From assembly GCA_002689905.1 (NCBI GenBank), contig NZIN01000046.1, forward strand, positions 1-11,385: a DNA stretch of 11,385 bases, written 5' to 3'. The first letter of the stretch is position 1. Every line of letters begins with the position of its first letter. Of this stretch, positions 1 to 5,737 are shown in pieces. The notes beneath the pieces were generated by a model that ran no database searches, was not told the DNA's origin, and saw nothing but the letters and a program-made list of their open reading frames with translations. Source of the DNA: Rickettsiales bacterium. Its GTDB lineage: Bacteria > Pseudomonadota > Alphaproteobacteria > TMED109. Made by a program: the position numbers and the translations under genes.

Positions 1-1
1 A

Positions 2-175
2 ATTCCCCCAACGGTCCCAACTGAAATTGGAATCTTTAGGCTTATTTTAAATTTGTTATCAGATCATGAACAATTTGGAAGTATTTACTATTTTATGAGC
101 TTATTTGAACACCTTATTATTGGTGGCATAATAGCTTTATCTTATTTTTCTAATATAAAAAATAAATTTAAATAA
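2..175 (+). CDS. C-terminal end of an integral membrane protein (5' truncated by window edge)
   Basis: This open frame enters at the window edge and ends with TAA, giving 57 residues of the carboxyl terminus. The visible part has a proline-containing segment (IPPTVPTEIGIF), an amphipathic stretch, and a final hydrophobic helix (LIIGGIIALSYF) followed by a short basic, Lys-rich tail, as expected for a cytoplasmic end of a polytopic inner-membrane protein. The pattern P-x2-P-x3-G-I-F resembles the PxxPGGxGxFE region of the lysylphosphatidylglycerol synthase/UPF0104 flippase-like family (PF03706), but the match is short, so the family is only a guess. A terminator hairpin follows 39 bases after the stop, so this is probably the last gene of its transcript. 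Confidence 0.5.
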   Translation: MPPTVPTEIGIFRLILNLLSDHEQFGSIYYFMSLFEHLIIGGIIALSYFSNIKNKFK

Positions 176-214
176 AAAGGCACAAAAAGTGAATATCATT
201 TATTATTCCTCCCA

Positions 215-240
215 TTAAAGAGGCTTAAATGCCTCTTTAA
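215..240 (+). terminator. Perfect 10-bp hairpin, terminator of the upstream membrane protein gene
   Basis: TTAAAGAGGC (215-224) pairs perfectly with GCCTCTTTAA (231-240) around a 6-base TTAAAT loop. The stem is A/T at its base and G/C at its top and lies downstream of the stop at 175. The stretch after it is A/T-rich but lacks a clean run of T, so it could also act as an RNA end-stabilising hairpin. Confidence 0.6.
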
Positions 241-315
241 ATTTAATTCAATAAACAGTATATTACTAATTTCTTTATCTTTCTTAAAAATTCTATTATT
301 ATTGTATTTTTAAAG

Positions 316-324
316 AAAGGAGGT
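316..324 (+). promoter_or_regulatory. Exceptionally strong Shine-Dalgarno sequence before a 17-codon mini-ORF
   Basis: AAAGGAGGT is the full complement of the usual 16S rRNA 3' tail. Pairing could continue to position 328 as AAAGGAGGTGGTC, giving 13 consecutive pairs with one G-U wobble against the standard tail GATCACCTCCTTT. The core ends five bases before the ATG at 330. Every other ribosome site in the window that I examined has a shorter match. The 16S tail used here is the general bacterial one; the 16S gene of this organism is not in the window. Confidence 0.7.
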
Positions 325-329
325 GGTCT

Positions 330-383
330 ATGTCTATAATTTTAGATCTAGTCACTTTCTATAATCGTATAGAAAGTAATTAG
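330..383 (+). CDS. Putative 17-aa leader peptide
   Basis: ATG to TAG encodes MSIILDLVTFYNRIESN, placed at ideal distance from the strongest ribosome binding site in the window. The second half of the frame is formed by a perfect 10-bp inverted repeat (354-377), so the same bases encode the peptide and can fold into a hairpin. A terminator-like hairpin follows, then a secreted-protein gene at 442. The peptide has no run of a single amino acid as in classical amino-acid attenuators and lacks the Glu-x3-Tyr pattern of PqqA. It could be a leader peptide controlling the next gene, a small protein in its own right, or a structured RNA in which translation itself is the signal. Only the ribosome site and frame support it; no homologue is recognised. 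Confidence 0.45.
   Translation: MSIILDLVTFYNRIESN
354..377 (+). repeat. Perfect 10-bp inverted repeat with 4-base loop inside the mini-ORF
   Basis: ACTTTCTATA (354-363) is the exact reverse complement of TATAGAAAGT (368-377), separated by ATCG. The left arm contains CTTTCT (355-360), which could instead pair with AGAAAG at 314-319, overlapping the Shine-Dalgarno sequence. Two mutually exclusive folds are therefore possible, the local hairpin being the stronger. Confidence 0.7.
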
Positions 384-392
384 AGTAAATTC

Positions 393-425
393 AAGTGGAG
401 GAACAAAAATATTCTTCCACTTTTT
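393..425 (+). terminator. Hairpin plus T-run between mini-ORF and secreted protein gene (terminator or attenuator)
   Basis: AAGTGGAGGAA (393-403) pairs with TTCTTCCACTT (412-422) over 11 positions including one G-U pair. The loop is 8 bases (404-411), and the T-run spans 421-425. It ends only six bases before the AAGGAG ribosome site of the gene at 442, so transcripts reaching that gene must read through it. Confidence 0.7.
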
Positions 426-441
426 AATCAAAGGAGATTTT

Positions 442-675
442 ATGAATAAAATAATACTAATAGTTTTTACAAGTTTTTTTATCATGAGCAATTTGTTTGC
501 TGGTTGTATGAAAAGTGAAATAAAGCAATTAGATGCTCAATTAAATTCTGATAAAATTAGTTCAGATAAAAAGGCAGAAGTAAAAAAATTAAGAGATTTA
601 GTAGTGGCTAATGAACACAAAGATTCAAGCTTAGCTTTTGAAAGTTATGAGAAAGCATTAAGTTTACTAAATTAA
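442..675 (+). CDS. Small secreted helical protein of unknown function, possible lipoprotein
   Basis: This encodes 77 residues. A hydrophobic amino-terminal signal (residues 1-20, MNKIILIVFTSFFIMSNLFA) ends at AGC; Cys22 in the context L-F-A-G-C is a poor but possible lipobox, so the product is periplasmic or outer-surface lipidated. The remaining about 55 residues are Lys/Glu/Ser-rich and predicted helical, with the pattern LDAQL...LRDLV...AFESYEKALSLL. This looks like two amphipathic helices and resembles a single TPR-like hairpin. The start is fixed by AAGGAG at 431-436, five bases before ATG. It is preceded by the leader described at 316-425 and followed by a bidirectional terminator at 683, so it is a single-gene unit. 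I do not recognise the family with certainty. Confidence 0.75.
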   Translation: MNKIILIVFTSFFIMSNLFAGCMKSEIKQLDAQLNSDKISSDKKAEVKKLRDLVVANEHKDSSLAFESYEKALSLLN

Positions 676-682
676 ATTTTAT

Positions 683-713
683 ATTTAGAGTAGGTATGCC
701 ACCTACTCTAAAT
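683..713. terminator. Bidirectional terminator, perfect 13-bp stem between convergent genes
   Basis: ATTTAGAGTAGGT (683-695) pairs perfectly with ACCTACTCTAAAT (701-713) around ATGCC. It serves the plus-strand gene ending at 675 and the minus-strand symporter gene, whose TAG stop (710-708) lies inside the stem. A/T-rich flanks supply T-runs in both directions. Confidence 0.8.
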
Positions 714-2177
714 TTCACTAAACTCTATTGCTTTAATTTTTTCTTCTTCACTCTGTTCAAACACATAACTAGATATTATCACAAATAATATATTTACCAC
801 TAGACCGATTAGTCCAGCATGTAAATCATAAATAGTATCTGTTGCAAAGTACTGAAAGTAGATTGTTATTATAACTCCTACTATTAAACCTATTATGACT
901 GATAAAGCGTTTGTCTTTTTAAAGAATAGTGAAGCATATACAGCTGGAGCAAGTTGGGCTATAGGTCCATATGCACCTAATAACAGTTGAATAAGTCCAT
1001 CGCTACCAAATATAGCTAGTAAATAAGCAATACCACCAACACCGAATACAGCAGCTCTCATAATCCAAAGTTCAATATTTTCAGGTATTTTAGAATATAC
1101 AGCTTTACAGATGTCTCTACCAAATGAAACTGACGCTCCGTGTGTAATGGCATCAGAAGAAGACATAGCTGCTGCTAATGCCCCAGCACCTACAATACCA
1201 TATAATATACCTGATTCCGTTAAATAATTAGTTATCAAGTATGGTAGAATTTGTCCTGAAGACATTATTTCGTCTGCGCTTACAATTCCGTAACCTGAAA
1301 AACCTATAAACAAAACAGGAAGAAGAAATAAAGCAAATATTGGATAAACTGCTACTGTAGTTTTTATTCTTTTTTCAGTAGTTGTATATGACTTGGTAAA
1401 CAAGTGAGGCCACATTACAAATCCTATCATAGATATTATAATGTTACTGCTATATCTAGCTTTTGACATAGAAGAACCTTCTTCTCCTATAAGAAGAAAT
1501 TCACTGTTACTAGCTGTGATACTAGCAAACATATTGTTAACACCACCGTGTAATTTTTGCACAAAATATACCCCTAACACCCAAGCTATAACTAACATTA
1601 AGATTGCCTGAAAAACGTCACTCCACGCCGCACCTCTTACTCCACTTGTAGCTACATAAACTACTACTATTCCAAAAGATATAAGTGCCCCAAACCAATA
1701 AGGTATGTTGTCATACGTCAATACATTAAAGATATAAGCCATACCCTTAATTTGTAAAGTTAAATAAGGTATAAATGCTAATATTGCTACTATACCTACA
1801 ATTACTGTAAGAATTCTTGATTGATACCTATCACCAAGGAAATCACCCATGGTGATATAGTTATTTTTTTTTCCAATTTTAGCGACTTTTGGGCCAATAA
1901 CATACCAAGGCATTAAGCCTAGTGTACAATACACTAGTATATAAAATGAAGCTGCTCCCTTTGAGAAAGCCCATCCAGGACCTCCTAGAAATGCAAATGC
2001 AGAAAAAATAGTACCTCCCATAAGAAACCACATAACAAATAAATTAAAGGATCTGTCTCCCACTGCATATTCTGATAACGAGAAAAAAGATTTATTTCTA
2101 CCTGCCAAAATACCTATCATAAATGCTAGAATTAAATAAATTGAGATGGCTATTAGAGCTATGTGCCACTTTTCCAT
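708..2177 (-). CDS. Sodium:solute symporter (SSS family)
   Basis: This is a 489-residue polytopic inner-membrane transporter of the SSS (PutP/PanF-like) family, which couples solute uptake to Na+ entry; about 13 hydrophobic segments are visible. Family features include the early charged loop SEYAVGDRS (35-43), the TSGVRGAAWSDVFQA segment (177-191) matching the SSS region that reads roughly GG-x-AV-x-TD-x-Q, and the AAAMSSSDA stretch (335-343) with Ser residues where the Na2 sodium ligands lie. The ATG follows directly on the stop of the DUF3311 gene (TAGATG) with no good ribosome site, which points to coupled translation. Pairing with DUF3311 and glyoxalase I suggests a small organic acid or similar substrate, as for MctP-type carriers; the actual substrate is not readable. 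Length is normal for the family. Confidence 0.88.
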   Translation of the reverse strand: MEKWHIALIAISIYLILAFMIGILAGRNKSFFSLSEYAVGDRSFNLFVMWFLMGGTIFSAFAFLGGPGWAFSKGAASFYILVYCTLGLMPWYVIGPKVAKIGKKNNYITMGDFLGDRYQSRILTVIVGIVAILAFIPYLTLQIKGMAYIFNVLTYDNIPYWFGALISFGIVVVYVATSGVRGAAWSDVFQAILMLVIAWVLGVYFVQKLHGGVNNMFASITASNSEFLLIGEEGSSMSKARYSSNIIISMIGFVMWPHLFTKSYTTTEKRIKTTVAVYPIFALFLLPVLFIGFSGYGIVSADEIMSSGQILPYLITNYLTESGILYGIVGAGALAAAMSSSDAITHGASVSFGRDICKAVYSKIPENIELWIMRAAVFGVGGIAYLLAIFGSDGLIQLLLGAYGPIAQLAPAVYASLFFKKTNALSVIIGLIVGVIITIYFQYFATDTIYDLHAGLIGLVVNILFVIISSYVFEQSEEEKIKAIEFSEI

Positions 2178-2387
2178 CTATCTGTCTCTGCTTTCTAATA
2201 AAATAAAAATGATTATTCCAAAAAATTGAATAACAATACAAGTAATTATCCAAAATAGAGAGAAAGGAATACCCAATAATATAGGATCTATTTTATTTCC
2301 AAAGTTATAAACAGGAAATATTAATAATAACAATATTAATAAACTAAATAAAAAAAAATATAAATTTACTTTATCTTTTTTTTTCAT
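2178..2387 (-). CDS. DUF3311-type small membrane protein accompanying the symporter
   Basis: This encodes 69 residues with two membrane helices (about 9-27 and 38-63) joined by the loop NFGNKIDPILLGIPFSLFW. That loop carries the P-x-L-x-G-x-P-F signature of DUF3311 (PF11755). The protein begins with KKKDK and ends with ESRDR, so both ends are probably cytoplasmic. Members of this family usually sit immediately upstream of SSS transporters and are thought to be accessory subunits, as DUF485 proteins are for ActP; no function has been established from sequence. The gene starts two bases after the glyoxalase stop, and its own stop abuts the symporter start, with only weak ribosome sites, so the three genes are surely one transcript with translational coupling. 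Confidence 0.8.
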   Translation of the reverse strand: MKKKDKVNLYFFLFSLLILLLLIFPVYNFGNKIDPILLGIPFSLFWIITCIVIQFFGIIIFILLESRDR

Positions 2388-2389
2388 CT

Positions 2390-2932
2390 TTAAGACGAAC
2401 TCTTTTCAATCATATTTGCCTGCAAAATTTCTATCCAGTAACCATCTGGATCTTTTATGAAAGCTAAACCTTTCATTTTTCCATCATCAGGCTTTTTTAC
2501 AAATTCAACATTTAGTTTTTCAAATCTTTCTGCAGCTTTATAAACATCGGGAACACTAAACCCAATATGTCCAAAACCTTGAGGTTGTGAATTTCCATCA
2601 TGATAGGTAAAATCCTTGTCATTTTCTGTTCCCCAATTATGTGTAAGTTCTAACATAGCTCTTTGATTGAATGTCCAAGTTGTTCTTGCATTATCATCAC
2701 TTGGAACATTACTATTATCTACGTCATTTTTCATGCCTAAAAAATATAAAGTAAATTTCATTTCGGGAAAGTCTAATTTTCTATATAGAGTCATGCCTAA
2801 AACCCTAGTATAAAAATCTAATGACTTTTTAGGATTTTTAATTCTAAGCATAGTTTGATTAAAAACAAAATTTTCAGTTTCTACATTTATTTCATTAAAA
2901 AGCCCTTCTGCTATTTCATGGTGTTTATTCAT
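2390..2932 (-). CDS. gloA: Glyoxalase I (lactoylglutathione lyase), Zn-type
   Basis: The 180-residue enzyme converts the hemithioacetal of methylglyoxal and glutathione to S-lactoylglutathione in the cytoplasm. The metal ligands are visible as Gln26 (FNQTMLRI), Glu95 (MLELTHNWG), His122 (GFGHIGFSV) and Glu168 (YWIEILQ), and Arg30 occupies the position of the glutathione-binding Arg. Gln rather than His as first ligand, the 20-odd residue amino-terminal extension and the insert at about 66-90 place it with the longer, eukaryote-like Zn2+ class (human GLO1, Pseudomonas GloA3). The short Ni2+ E. coli type differs on all three points. AGGAA lies upstream of the ATG. It heads the glyoxalase-DUF3311-symporter operon and is divergent from the dehydrogenase operon at 3089. 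Detoxification linked to the transported carbon source is a reasonable inference. Confidence 0.92.
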   Translation of the reverse strand: MNKHHEIAEGLFNEINVETENFVFNQTMLRIKNPKKSLDFYTRVLGMTLYRKLDFPEMKFTLYFLGMKNDVDNSNVPSDDNARTTWTFNQRAMLELTHNWGTENDKDFTYHDGNSQPQGFGHIGFSVPDVYKAAERFEKLNVEFVKKPDDGKMKGLAFIKDPDGYWIEILQANMIEKSSS

Positions 2933-3000
2933 ATAAATTCCTTTTTTATTATTTTATTAAAAAAAAATAATATTGATATATAAATTTTTAATAATATTAC

Positions 3001-3029
3001 TTGAAAATTAATAATAAGTTTACTAGTAT
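3001..3029 (+). promoter_or_regulatory. Candidate sigma70-type promoter for the first dehydrogenase operon
   Basis: TTGAAA (3001-3006) and TAGTAT (3024-3029) are separated by 17 bases in the 156-base divergent gap between gloA and the gene at 3089. Transcription would start near 3036, about 50 bases before the ATG. The region is so A/T-rich that chance matches are likely. Confidence 0.4.
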
Positions 3030-3088
3030 TTTATGAGAATAAGAATTATTTACATTGATAATAATAACTATTACTAGGGAGGATAATT

Positions 3089-3670
3089 ATGAAATTATCA
3101 AGAAGATCGTTTTTAGTAGGAACTTTTGCAACCACTATTTATGCTACTTTGTGGAGTATTGATCCTTCTAAAGCCAAGATAACTGCCGCTTCTTCAAAAA
3201 AAGATAAGGAAGTACTGAAAAAGATGGTTCGTACGTTATATCCACATGAAAGATTTCCTGATGGACCATATAACAGAACAACAGAAGATGTTATAAATAA
3301 AGGTAATTCTAGTCCTGAGAAAGCTGTTATGTTACAAGAAGGGGTAGATAAACTTAAGACAGATAACTTTTCCTCTTTAAACTTTAAAAAAGCTACTAAA
3401 TATTTAGAAAAGATGGGTAGAACCGAATTCTTTGAGCACGTCAGAGGGACTAGCACAGTTACGCTATATAATGATAAAGAAACTTGGGAATTATTAGGTT
3501 ATGAGGGTTATAGTTCTGACATGGGAGGCTATGTAAATAGAGGTTTTAATGATCTAGATTGGTTACCTGAGCCTAGAATAGAAGAGCATCCTGAGTTGGC
3601 TGCCTTTTTAAGTGAATCACCCAAAAGATATGCCAAAATAAAAGAACTGATAGCTAACGAATTAAATTAG
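3089..3670 (+). CDS. Tat-exported gluconate 2-dehydrogenase subunit 3-like protein (partner of GMC1)
   Basis: The 193-residue protein has a twin-arginine signal (SRRSFLVG, residues 4-11, then a hydrophobic stretch to about 23). A conserved carboxyl half has WELLGYEGYSSDMGGYVNRG (about 148-167) followed by F-N-D-L-D-W. The same W...GxEG...GGYxxRGFxDxDW pattern occurs in its paralogue at 7336-7890 and fits the gluconate 2-dehydrogenase subunit 3 family (PF13618). In characterised FAD-glucose dehydrogenases this small subunit acts as the escort that takes the signal-less catalytic subunit through the Tat system. GGGAGG sits 10 bases from the ATG. The stop is 10 bases before the GMC1 start. Relative to the paralogue it carries an extra 20-odd residue Glu/Lys-rich tail. 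Its start may be controlled by the promoter at 3001. Confidence 0.85.
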   Translation: MKLSRRSFLVGTFATTIYATLWSIDPSKAKITAASSKKDKEVLKKMVRTLYPHERFPDGPYNRTTEDVINKGNSSPEKAVMLQEGVDKLKTDNFSSLNFKKATKYLEKMGRTEFFEHVRGTSTVTLYNDKETWELLGYEGYSSDMGGYVNRGFNDLDWLPEPRIEEHPELAAFLSESPKRYAKIKELIANELN

Positions 3671-3680
3671 GGAGAAAATT

Positions 3681-5246
3681 ATGAGAAAAATAGATCAAAA
3701 AGAAAGTGCTGTTGTTATTATAGGCTCCGGAGCAGGCGGAGGTACAATGGCTTATGAGTTAACTAAAGCAGGAATTCCATGTGTATGTCTAGAAGCTGGT
3801 CCTTTTCTGAAGCCAGAAGATTATACGAACGATGAGTGGGGTGCATTCGGCCAAATGGCATGGTTAGATAAAAGGACTACAAGTGGTAATTGGAGAGTAG
3901 CCAAAGATTTCCCTGGTTTACCAACCTGGCTTGTAAAAGCAGTCGGTGGAACAACTACTCACTGGGCAGGAGCTACGCCTAGATTCTTGGAGTATGAATT
4001 TAAAACCTTATCCACCTATGGAGAAATTGAGGGTGCCAGTTTGTTAGACTGGCCAATTTCTTTAGATGAGATGAAATCATATTATACAAAAGCAGAAAAT
4101 GCTATTGGGTCTACACACCGAGGAGGAAGAAAACCTTTACCTGCAAATAATAATTATAAAGTATTTGCTAATGGAGCAAAAAATGTAGGTTATAAATTTT
4201 ATGCTACGGGTCCATATGGTACAAATGCTGAACCATACGATGGTAGGCCAGGATCAATCCAAGATGGTTTCAACTTTCAAGGGGATAAAAATGGTTCTAA
4301 GTGGAGCACTGCTAAAAGGGAAATACCTAGAGCATTAGATACTGGACTTTTAGATCTAAGAACTAATGCACATGTGATAAAGATTACTCACAATAAAAGT
4401 GGTAAAGTTGATGGTGTTTTATATATGGATAAAGATAATAACCTTCAAAGGCAAGAAGCTAAAGTTGTTGTAGTATCAGGTAATTCGATTGAGTCTCCAA
4501 GATTATTGTTATTAAGTGAATCTTCACAGTATCCTGATGGTTTAGCTAATAGTTCAGGACAAGTAGGAAGAAACTATATGAGACATATGACAGGTTCTAT
4601 GTATGCTAGATTTGATAAACCAGTAAATTTTTATCGAGGAGAAACAATGGCTGGATTTTGTGCTGACGAAGTAAAGCATAATCCAAGAAGAGGATTTTCT
4701 GGTGGATATTATATGGAAACTTTAGCTTTAGGACCTGCATTTATGGGTGCTTTTCTTGAGCCTGGAGGATGGGGAAGAGAGTTTACCAATATGATGGATG
4801 GTTATAAGAATTTGGCTGGTATGTGGTTGGTAGGCGAGGATATGCCTCAATCTAATAATAGAGTTACTCTGTCAAAAACAGCTAAAGATCAATATGGTCT
4901 TCCTGCTCCTAATGTTCATTTTGATGAACATCCAAACGATATCGCGATGAGAGAATATGCTTATGAAAAAGCAGAGGCCCTGTACAACTCAGTAGGAGCA
5001 GTTCAAACTTGGAGAACACCTCCGTATCCTTCAACACATAATCTTGGAACAAATAGAATGAGCTCTAAGTCAAGTGAAGGAGTAGTGAATAAATGGGGAA
5101 GATCTCATGACATTGAAAACTTATTTATAGCAGATGGCTCTGTTATGACTACTGGTGCTGCTGCAAACCCTACTTTAACTATTACAGCGCTAGCTATAAG
5201 AACTGGAGAATACTTGGCTTCTGAGTTAAAGAAAAATAATATTTAA
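3681..5246 (+). CDS. GMC-family FAD dehydrogenase, catalytic subunit lacking the 3Fe-4S cysteines (GMC1)
   Basis: The 521-residue protein is a glucose-methanol-choline oxidoreductase of the gluconate/FAD-glucose dehydrogenase alpha type. The FAD dinucleotide-binding motif GSGAGGG is at 15-21 with Glu38 binding the ribose. GGTTTHWAGA (89-98) is the second flavin segment. His453 in STHNLGTNRM and Asn496 in AANPTLTI are the expected catalytic pair. It has no signal peptide, which fits export with the Tat protein encoded 10 bases upstream; GGGAGA lies before the ATG. It is about two-thirds identical to GMC2 over the first 100 residues. Where GMC2 has C-X5-C-X3-C, this copy has Ser192, Asn198 and Asp202, so a 3Fe-4S cluster cannot be bound in the known way. 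Other GMC2 cysteines (176, 462, 473) are also replaced. The substrate is unknown, probably a sugar or alcohol oxidised in the periplasm. Confidence 0.88.
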   Translation: MRKIDQKESAVVIIGSGAGGGTMAYELTKAGIPCVCLEAGPFLKPEDYTNDEWGAFGQMAWLDKRTTSGNWRVAKDFPGLPTWLVKAVGGTTTHWAGATPRFLEYEFKTLSTYGEIEGASLLDWPISLDEMKSYYTKAENAIGSTHRGGRKPLPANNNYKVFANGAKNVGYKFYATGPYGTNAEPYDGRPGSIQDGFNFQGDKNGSKWSTAKREIPRALDTGLLDLRTNAHVIKITHNKSGKVDGVLYMDKDNNLQRQEAKVVVVSGNSIESPRLLLLSESSQYPDGLANSSGQVGRNYMRHMTGSMYARFDKPVNFYRGETMAGFCADEVKHNPRRGFSGGYYMETLALGPAFMGAFLEPGGWGREFTNMMDGYKNLAGMWLVGEDMPQSNNRVTLSKTAKDQYGLPAPNVHFDEHPNDIAMREYAYEKAEALYNSVGAVQTWRTPPYPSTHNLGTNRMSSKSSEGVVNKWGRSHDIENLFIADGSVMTTGAAANPTLTITALAIRTGEYLASELKKNNI

Positions 5247-5262
5247 GTAATATTGACTCCAT

Positions 5263-5297
5263 ATAAGCAAGGCCTTTAAGCCTTGCTTATTTTTTTT
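5263..5297 (+). terminator. Intrinsic terminator between GMC1 and the cytochrome c gene
   Basis: ATAAGCAAGGC (5263-5273) pairs perfectly with GCCTTGCTTAT (5280-5290) around CTTTAA, followed by seven T (5291-5297). This is a textbook rho-independent terminator, 16 bases after the GMC1 stop and 21 bases before the cytochrome start. Confidence 0.9.
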
Positions 5298-5318
5298 AAT
5301 TACCCGTTAAAATTTTTC

Positions 5319-5672
5319 ATGATATCTTTTTTAAAATTAATATGTTTGAGTTACTTACTGCTTTCTTCGCATCACATTTCTGCAAATAATTCTGACTCAG
5401 AAGATTCAAAACTTATAAAGGCTGGTAAAGAAATTTATAAAAAAAGATGTTCTAATTGTCACGGTAACGATGCTCAAGGAAAAAATAATGGGTTTTTCTT
5501 ATCTCCTAATTTAAAAATTTATAGTAAAGGTCATGATCGCTTTATAATTATATTAAAAAAAGGTTATGGAAGAATGCCCGCTTGGGGAGGAATGTCAAAA
5601 CTTTCTGATAGTCAGTTAAATCAACTAGCTTCTTATATAAAGCACATTTCATTAGAAAAAAATAGCTGGTGA
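5319..5672 (+). CDS. Small mono-haem cytochrome c, periplasmic
   Basis: From ATG 5319 the product has 117 residues. The hydrophobic signal (about 1-22, ending HHISA) directs it to the periplasm. One haem-binding motif CSNCH (44-48) and the likely axial Met86 in GRMPAWGG place it with class I cytochromes c of the cbb3-subunit/alcohol-dehydrogenase-acceptor kind (PF13442-like). It probably accepts electrons from one of the adjacent GMC dehydrogenases and passes them to the terminal oxidase. The frame is open further up to a TTG at 5283, but that codon lies inside the terminator stem, so the ATG is preferred. There is no clear ribosome site before the ATG. How it is transcribed is unclear, because a strong terminator separates it from GMC1. 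A hairpin overlaps its 3' end (5660-5685). Confidence 0.85.
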   Translation: MISFLKLICLSYLLLSSHHISANNSDSEDSKLIKAGKEIYKKRCSNCHGNDAQGKNNGFFLSPNLKIYSKGHDRFIIILKKGYGRMPAWGGMSKLSDSQLNQLASYIKHISLEKNSW

Positions 5673-5690
5673 TCATTAGCTATTTATTTG

Positions 5691-5727
5691 TTAGAAAGGC
5701 TCTTGAATTAAAAAAGAGCCTCTCTAA
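5691..5727. terminator. Bidirectional terminator between cytochrome c and GMC2
   Basis: TTAGA-A-AGGCTCTT (5691-5704) pairs with AAGAGCCT-C-TCTAA (5714-5727): 13 pairs with one A-C mismatch and a 9-base loop. It lies between the converging ends of the genes at 5672 (plus) and 5738 (minus). A second weaker hairpin, AAATAGCT/AGCTATTT (5660-5667 with 5678-5685), precedes it on the plus strand. Confidence 0.75.
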
Positions 5728-5737
5728 ATAGTCGAAC

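Noticed and set aside
330..383. PqqA-type or mycofactocin-type precursor peptide, considered because dehydrogenases are nearby
   Set aside because: It lacks the Glu-x3-Tyr pattern of PqqA and the MftA ending, and no radical SAM maturase is present in the window.
5283..5318. TTG start at 5283 for the cytochrome c
   Set aside because: The codon is within the stem of the terminator at 5263-5297; ATG 5319 gives a normal signal peptide.
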